This document shows, piece after piece, positions 59,378 through 64,000 of a stretch of DNA of 64,000 nucleotides. A program made the position numbers and the translations under genes. Position 1 is the first letter of the stretch; every line of letters begins with the position of its first letter. The notes beneath the pieces were generated by a model. The model was given only the letters and a program-made list of their open reading frames with translations, was not told where the DNA came from and ran no database searches. The stretch spans positions 248,001 to 312,000 of the forward strand of contig JAIWZP010000015.1 in NCBI GenBank assembly GCA_025201375.1, written 5' to 3'. Source of the DNA: Gongronella butleri (taxonomy: Eukaryota; Mucoromycota; Mucoromycetes; Mucorales; Cunninghamellaceae).

Positions 59378-62300
59378 TCAATCTCCTACAATAAACAACA
59401 TTTTTGCCCATGTTTCTCTTTTTTTTTTTTCGTGGTAAATTGATCCATCCATCTCGTCATTTGGCATGGAAGCAACCATCCGTTGTGCAAATTGCAACCA
59501 GCTTGTAATCGTGAGAGCAGCATTAACAATTGTAAAGGGTTTAACCTCTTGCACTAATGTAGTGCATCCCAAATCGCGGTGGTACGCGACTGTCGCATTA
59601 TGATTCTTTGGTGCAAGTAGCAAATTTGTAGCTCCCGCCAGCTCACGCGTGCTGCGTGTTTTTAAAAAACACTTTTGACTATTCAGGTCGCGAGAAACCA
59701 TCGAAAAAGAATTTTTACAGACTTTTTGATCGTTTGTCAATGGATTTGCGGCGAGCCGGGATATCTCTTTGTCAAACAAAACGTTTCAAGTCTGCTCTTT
59801 CAAATGAGCCCACTCCCGACGTACTGCGGCCACCGGATGTTCCGCAAATGCCACTCTCGAAAATCGTGGATTTTCCTGGAGGTACAGTCGAGGATTTGAA
59901 ATCGATGAACTTTAATCCCCCAGATTGTCATGTCATTCATACACATGGTAAACAATCTCTAGTAACCGATGAAAATGCATTCAAAAAAGGGTGTCCATCG
60001 ACCAGTTTTCGCGTAAAATGCAATTTGCTTCTTTTTTTCGCCTCAAAGCCAAGTTGACGAAAATTGATCGCAAAGCCACGAAACAGGAATCGTCAGAGGG
60101 AGCACAGTCTGTTCCATACGTGGGTATCAATGATCATTGAAAAAATCGAGTTCCAGGTAGAATTGACGCGACCAGCCTGTTAGCAGGTAAACTTGGACGC
60201 GTGAAAAACCGCGTCAGACGTTGACTTACCCGCGCCTGTTCTTAATCAATTCCATGCACCTGGCGTTTATGTTGCTAATGTATGCATTGGCGTCGTTCCA
60301 TCGCCGAATTCTCCCGTGCAATTCGCGCTTGAAAAAAAATCGAAAATCACTCATTGCTCTCCAACGAGCAGATCGATCGCCTTCTTTTTTGATCTTTTTC
60401 GCCGTTTCACCATGCGAAACCCTGTGGATGCAAGTTTGGTGTCATTCTGCGAACCCACTTTTTCGATTTCTTCTCGGGTGCTCAAAATCACTCATTTTTG
60501 GTTTGCGCGTATCGTCCTCCCTATGGCTTGTGGCAGCCTCAAAAAAGTGCCACTCGAGCTTTCAGGCTCACCATTTCACGCTGCGTGCGTTTCAGACCTT
60601 TACGGTGTCTAGTTGGCGAGTTGAAAAAGACAATTTTCGTCCAAAAGCAATCATTTATAAAACAACCCAAGAGGTTTTTACCCAAGCGATTCCAAATTAA
60701 AACAGGTGATGAAAGACGACAAATAACTCAACAATCTCACGATTTCCCGGCAAATTTGCTAGGACGACAATGCAATATTCGGTCAAATTACGCCTAAAAT
60801 CATTTTAAATAAACCAACTCGCGGAGATCCGTAAGAGAAATTATTGCAAAAGCAAACGCGAGTAATTTCTAGCCTCGATGATTCATTCAAGGACTCTTAT
60901 ACTTTAAAAGAATGAGTTCTCATCCGGCAAATGAAGGCGAGATATTGACTTTTTTAAGAAAAATGTGAATTGTTTGCCAACCATCCTGCCGTGCTTGAGA
61001 TGAAGCGTTTTACAATGACCATGGTACAGAAGTATCGCGACGAAGCTAAGCAAGTTATGTGTTAATGAATATCATTTCTTGTATTGCGCGAAAAAAGGGA
61101 TAGACGACGTTTACAGGCAACATGACAGTCCAAAAAATTAGCTAACACTCTTGAAACTAGCTGCACGACCTCTGCTCCCAGCAAATGTGCATCAAGTGAA
61201 CCGAAAAGAATGGGGCGCCATACTATATTTTCTTGATTTTTTCAATTTTTGCGTCACCGTAATTTTTTAAGGTTTCTAGGCCTTGAGCCCGGATCTCTGC
61301 TTTGGCCATTGACATTGGCGAATGTTCCTGCCTTTTGAAATGAACTTTTTGATCAATTTGAACCCACAATGCACCCGCTAGAAATTGCAATTTCACGTGT
61401 TTTCGTTGTTTTTTTTTTTTTTGTCGTGTGCGCGCTCATCCTTGAGACCCGCTTTGCTTGGCGCTGCATTGCTGAAATCTTTCCGGCGCGCCGACGCGCA
61501 TCGTGCTTGAATGACTGCGTCGTGATTGGAGGCAATAAAAATAAAACAAATGGATATTTCTGGATGCCGCATTTTGTCATCTTTGTATGGCCACTGCGAC
61601 TCGCTTGCCAAGAGAATAAGCGCGAACTTGGGGACAGCCAATTTCAATGAAGACAAACGGATTATCCCTTCTCCGCCGTACATGGGGCGCTTCGGGGCGC
61701 AGTTCCGGGACAAGGACACGGCTTCCATGGCTTCCAAGATTTCCAAAATATAATTACATGCCATGCGCCACGATGACACACGCGATCGGGCCTCCTCCCG
61801 TGACGTTTCTTACCATGGATATGCCAAGTAGTTTGTATCCATTGCCTTTGCCATTCACCAAAAAAAAGAAAAAAGAAAAAAGAGGTCGTGCTTTTGTCCA
61901 TTGTTTTGGTTGCTCACTCACATTTGTCACACACACGAGGCAAACTTGTGGAAAAGGACGCCATTGGAGAAATTGGGGCGCAATTGGAGGGCCTTCATGG
62001 CCCCATGTTCCTTGTTTTATATTTTCCTTTTTCTTCATTTTTGTCACTCCATGTTCCTTCCCCAATTGGGGACGCGGGCAATGGGGTGGGCAACTGTGCC
62101 TCAACTTTCAAGGTTGAAAGGTATGTGACACGACTCGCGTCGCACAGCATGCTGAGCAAAGAAGTCCATGGAGGAAAAGAAAAAAAAAATCAGGCACAGC
62201 GAATTGACTTTTTTCTAAAATTAAACCCTTCACCGGGAAGGGTTAAAAAAGGCATCTTTACTTTGATCTTTAAATAGTGCCACATGGAAAAAGGGAGCGT

Positions 62301-62452
62301 GCACGCGTGCGTCTGCACCCAATGCGACAAGGAAAGAATGAAATAAAAAAAGTTATGGTTTGGGGGGGAATGTACAAGGGCGGCAAGCAAATAAAAATGA
62401 GGGATGAACGAGAAAAAGAGAAAAGAGAGTGAATACTATGTAGAGGCTAAAT

Positions 62453-62484
<32 letters not shown>

Positions 62485-62643
62485 AAAAAAAAAGGGAGTG
62501 TCAGGGCTGGGCGAGCATAAGAATGGGTGGCGTAATAATGAAAATGAGCGAGCGAGCACGGGCAATGAGGTATAGAAAGCGAGAGAATAATACACAAAAA
62601 AAAAAGAGAGAGACAGAGAATCGCACAGAGAGGATTGGGGGGA
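59378..62643. other. Intergenic region with foldback-tail relic
   Basis: 3.3 kb without a recognised gene. It contains a diverged copy of tail repeat T (59800-60620). The remainder (60650-62640) has T runs and a (ga)n microsatellite at 62452-62480 near the 3' end of the fucosyltransferase-like gene. A 128-codon minus-strand frame at 61393-61779 has no domain. Confidence 0.5.
59800..60620. repeat. Tail repeat T of the foldback family, copy 3 (no foldback seen)
   Basis: It shares ordered landmarks with copies 1 and 2: a ctttcaaatgagccca word, an aggatttgaaat segment, gaccagttttcgcg, gtgaaaaaccgcgtc, tcattgctctccaacgagcagatcgatcgc, and ccatgcg-aaccctg near gtttggtgtcattc. No matching long inverted repeat lies directly to its left, so it is a tail-only or decayed copy. 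Confidence 0.55.
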
Positions 62644-64000
62644 TCATGTTTCGCGTTTGAGCAATTCGGATTTCTTGTTTGACCAAAAGATATCATAGAG
62701 GCGGCGGATGTAGCCTGAAAAGGTGGAGCCTTTGCTACCGACGAAAATCCAGCCACGACTGGCAATGGACGCGTCGACCATGGGCAGTAAGAATTTCCTC
62801 ATGCTAGCGCCCGTGACGGGATGGCGATGTTGGTCAAGAATTGTCCAGACGGCGCGTGACGAGCTGGACGGATCAATGTTATCGTCGTCACTATCTTGGT
62901 CGTCGCTGAGAATTTCCGGAAGTGTAAAGCTGCAGGGGTACGATTGCCAAATCAAGTCAAAAGCTCTATTGAGACGCGGGTCGCGTTGGTCGGTCGCCAC
63001 ATAAACCAGTGTTGTGCGACCAGCCTTGGCCGCGGCGACACATTCGCTCAATCGCGGCGGTCGATGCTCAGAGGGAGGCGGCACAAGCACCAAATCGTCG
63101 TCATCCTCATCGTCGTCGTCCTCGGCTTCGCCATCGTCATTCGTCCCTGGCATATGCGCGTCTTCCAAGTCGAGATTCGTCTGTTGATGCCGATGCGATC
63201 GCACAGCGCGATCAATATTGGCAACAATGCTGAAAACAGTGTCTGGAAGCGCCTCCACGAACCAGCCGTCGCTGGACCTATGAAAAAAAAAGGGGGGAAG
63301 AGGGGAAAAAAGGTCAATTGCTTGATTTTCATGGTTTTTTTTTTTTTGAGTGTACCTGATATGGATGCCAATGTAATTGCCATGTCCACCGAGCTTTTCA
63401 GTGACGATGTCGGTCATGGCGTGGATGGCAGGGTGGCCGTAGGTGATGCTGCGCTGCAGTGACCTGAAAAAGTCATAATGTTCTGACCGGCGGATGGGAA
63501 GTCTTCCTGTGCCAAAGAGGGAGGTGAAATGGATCAATTTCTCGGGCCGCTGGCGTAGCTGGCGAATGTCAAGGGCGGCGGCGTACTTGCCGAGGCGCGG
63601 CTTGCGTCCAGCGACGTCCAGAATGCGCCAATCGTAGCGAGTGCCGCCGCGAAAATACAAAATATCGCCATCCACAAACGACGCCGACTCGGACGCCTCA
63701 TCGGCCATGAGCGTGGGGTCGACGTGCACATTGCCGTCGCCGCGGATGCCCAGGTGGTCGCCGAGCCATTGATCGCTGGCTTCCTCACGCACCACCATCT
63801 TCACGTGCTGCTTGGCCCATGAAAGATCAAAGATCGCGTCAAACGGAAGAGACACGTATCGCTCCTTGCGTGGGCACGGCACGCCCCAACGCTCCATACG
63901 CGTCTCATATTCGAAACATTCTTGCGACGTCGTCGAATCGCGCAATTGATGCTCCAATTGCAACTTGTCAAAGGAACTCCAGCCAAACACGTCGCCCAAG
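62644..64000 (-). CDS. GDP-fucose protein O-fucosyltransferase-like protein (partial, 5' end outside window)
   Basis: Model complement(join(62644..63277, 63356..>64000)), at least 426 residues; the frame is open to the window edge and the start codon lies beyond it. Features of the O-fucosyltransferase (GT-B) family are IHFTSLFGTGRLPI, the acceptor-side HYDFFRSLQRSITYGHPAI, the short HIR word (GNYIGIHIRSSDGWF, spanning the intron), TTLVYVATDQRDPRL, and the C-terminal SRGWIFVGSKGSTFSGYIRRLYDIFW. The S-x-F-S word near the C terminus is typical of GDP-fucose binding. Such enzymes act in the secretory pathway. An acidic insert (DDGEAEDDDDEDDDD) interrupts the second half. Assignment is by pattern and moderately sure. 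Confidence 0.78.
   Translation of the reverse strand, partial: LGDVFGWSSFDKLQLEHQLRDSTTSQECFEYETRMERWGVPCPRKERYVSLPFDAIFDLSWAKQHVKMVVREEASDQWLGDHLGIRGDGNVHVDPTLMADEASESASFVDGDILYFRGGTRYDWRILDVAGRKPRLGKYAAALDIRQLRQRPEKLIHFTSLFGTGRLPIRRSEHYDFFRSLQRSITYGHPAIHAMTDIVTEKLGGHGNYIGIHIRYTQKKKNHENQAIDLFSPLPPFFFHRSSDGWFVEALPDTVFSIVANIDRAVRSHRHQQTNLDLEDAHMPGTNDDGEAEDDDDEDDDDLVLVPPPSEHRPPRLSECVAAAKAGRTTLVYVATDQRDPRLNRAFDLIWQSYPCSFTLPEILSDDQDSDDDNIDPSSSSRAVWTILDQHRHPVTGASMRKFLLPMVDASIASRGWIFVGSKGSTFSGYIRRLYDIFWSNKKSELLKRET

Noticed and set aside
61393..61779. 128-codon minus-strand frame
   Set aside because: No domain, no neighbouring splice structure, and opposing frames overlap it; kept as non-coding.

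Overview
This 64 kb window is nuclear DNA from a filamentous fungus, most likely an early-diverging lineage such as Mucoromycota. The evidence is a set of fungus-specific genes: a C-24(28) sterol reductase of ergosterol synthesis, a group III (Nik1/Os-1) hybrid histidine kinase, a Zds-type protein, a Cbp4/UQCC3-like protein and a Crz1-like zinc-finger factor. These sit beside a CCDC47-type ER protein, which yeasts lack. Genes are compact and rich in introns of about 55-120 nt with GT-AG borders, and long A/T homopolymers lie within many introns. The assignment below fungus is inference.

Layout, left to right: Crz1-like zinc-finger gene (+); alpha-arrestin (+); sugar porter in seven exons (+); ERG4 sterol reductase (-); R3H-domain protein (-); a 3.3 kb gene-free stretch dominated by a near-perfect foldback element; ribosomal protein L12 (+), convergent with a quinone oxidoreductase (-); a secreted poly-Asp protein (-); a CCDC137-like protein (-), divergent from succinyl-CoA ligase beta (+); a second, degenerate foldback element with the same 3' tail; CCDC47-like (+), convergent with a Cbp4/UQCC3-like protein (-); homeodomain factor (-), divergent from the giant NIK1-type kinase (+); a 3.9 kb repeat island with at least four small inverted-repeat elements; KRI1 (-), divergent from an unrecognised coiled-coil gene (+); a 13-exon aminotransferase (-); a DUF1279/FAM210-like mitochondrial protein (-); a two-finger C2H2 factor (-), divergent from a Zds-like protein (+); a third copy of the foldback tail; and a partial O-fucosyltransferase-like gene (-) running off the right edge.

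The genes do not form a pathway cluster. They are a mix of housekeeping functions (ribosome and ribosome biogenesis, TCA cycle, respiratory assembly, ER membrane protein insertion, sterol synthesis) and regulators. The most distinctive gene is the histidine kinase. Its N-terminal array has about thirteen 92-residue double-HAMP units plus a terminal HAMP, well above the five or six described in well-known Nik1 orthologues. Several units are encoded by exons of exactly 276 or 552 nt, all phase 0, separated by related introns.

The most distinctive non-coding features are: (i) a family of large foldback elements sharing a 0.75 kb tail; (ii) two hAT-like non-autonomous elements, each with its own 8-bp target duplication; (iii) a 286-bp element with perfect 82-bp terminal repeats; and (iv) a recurring ACGCGT-type motif inside many introns of unrelated genes.

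Exon borders were placed by reading splice consensus and checking phase; no transcript data were available. Protein lengths refer to those models.
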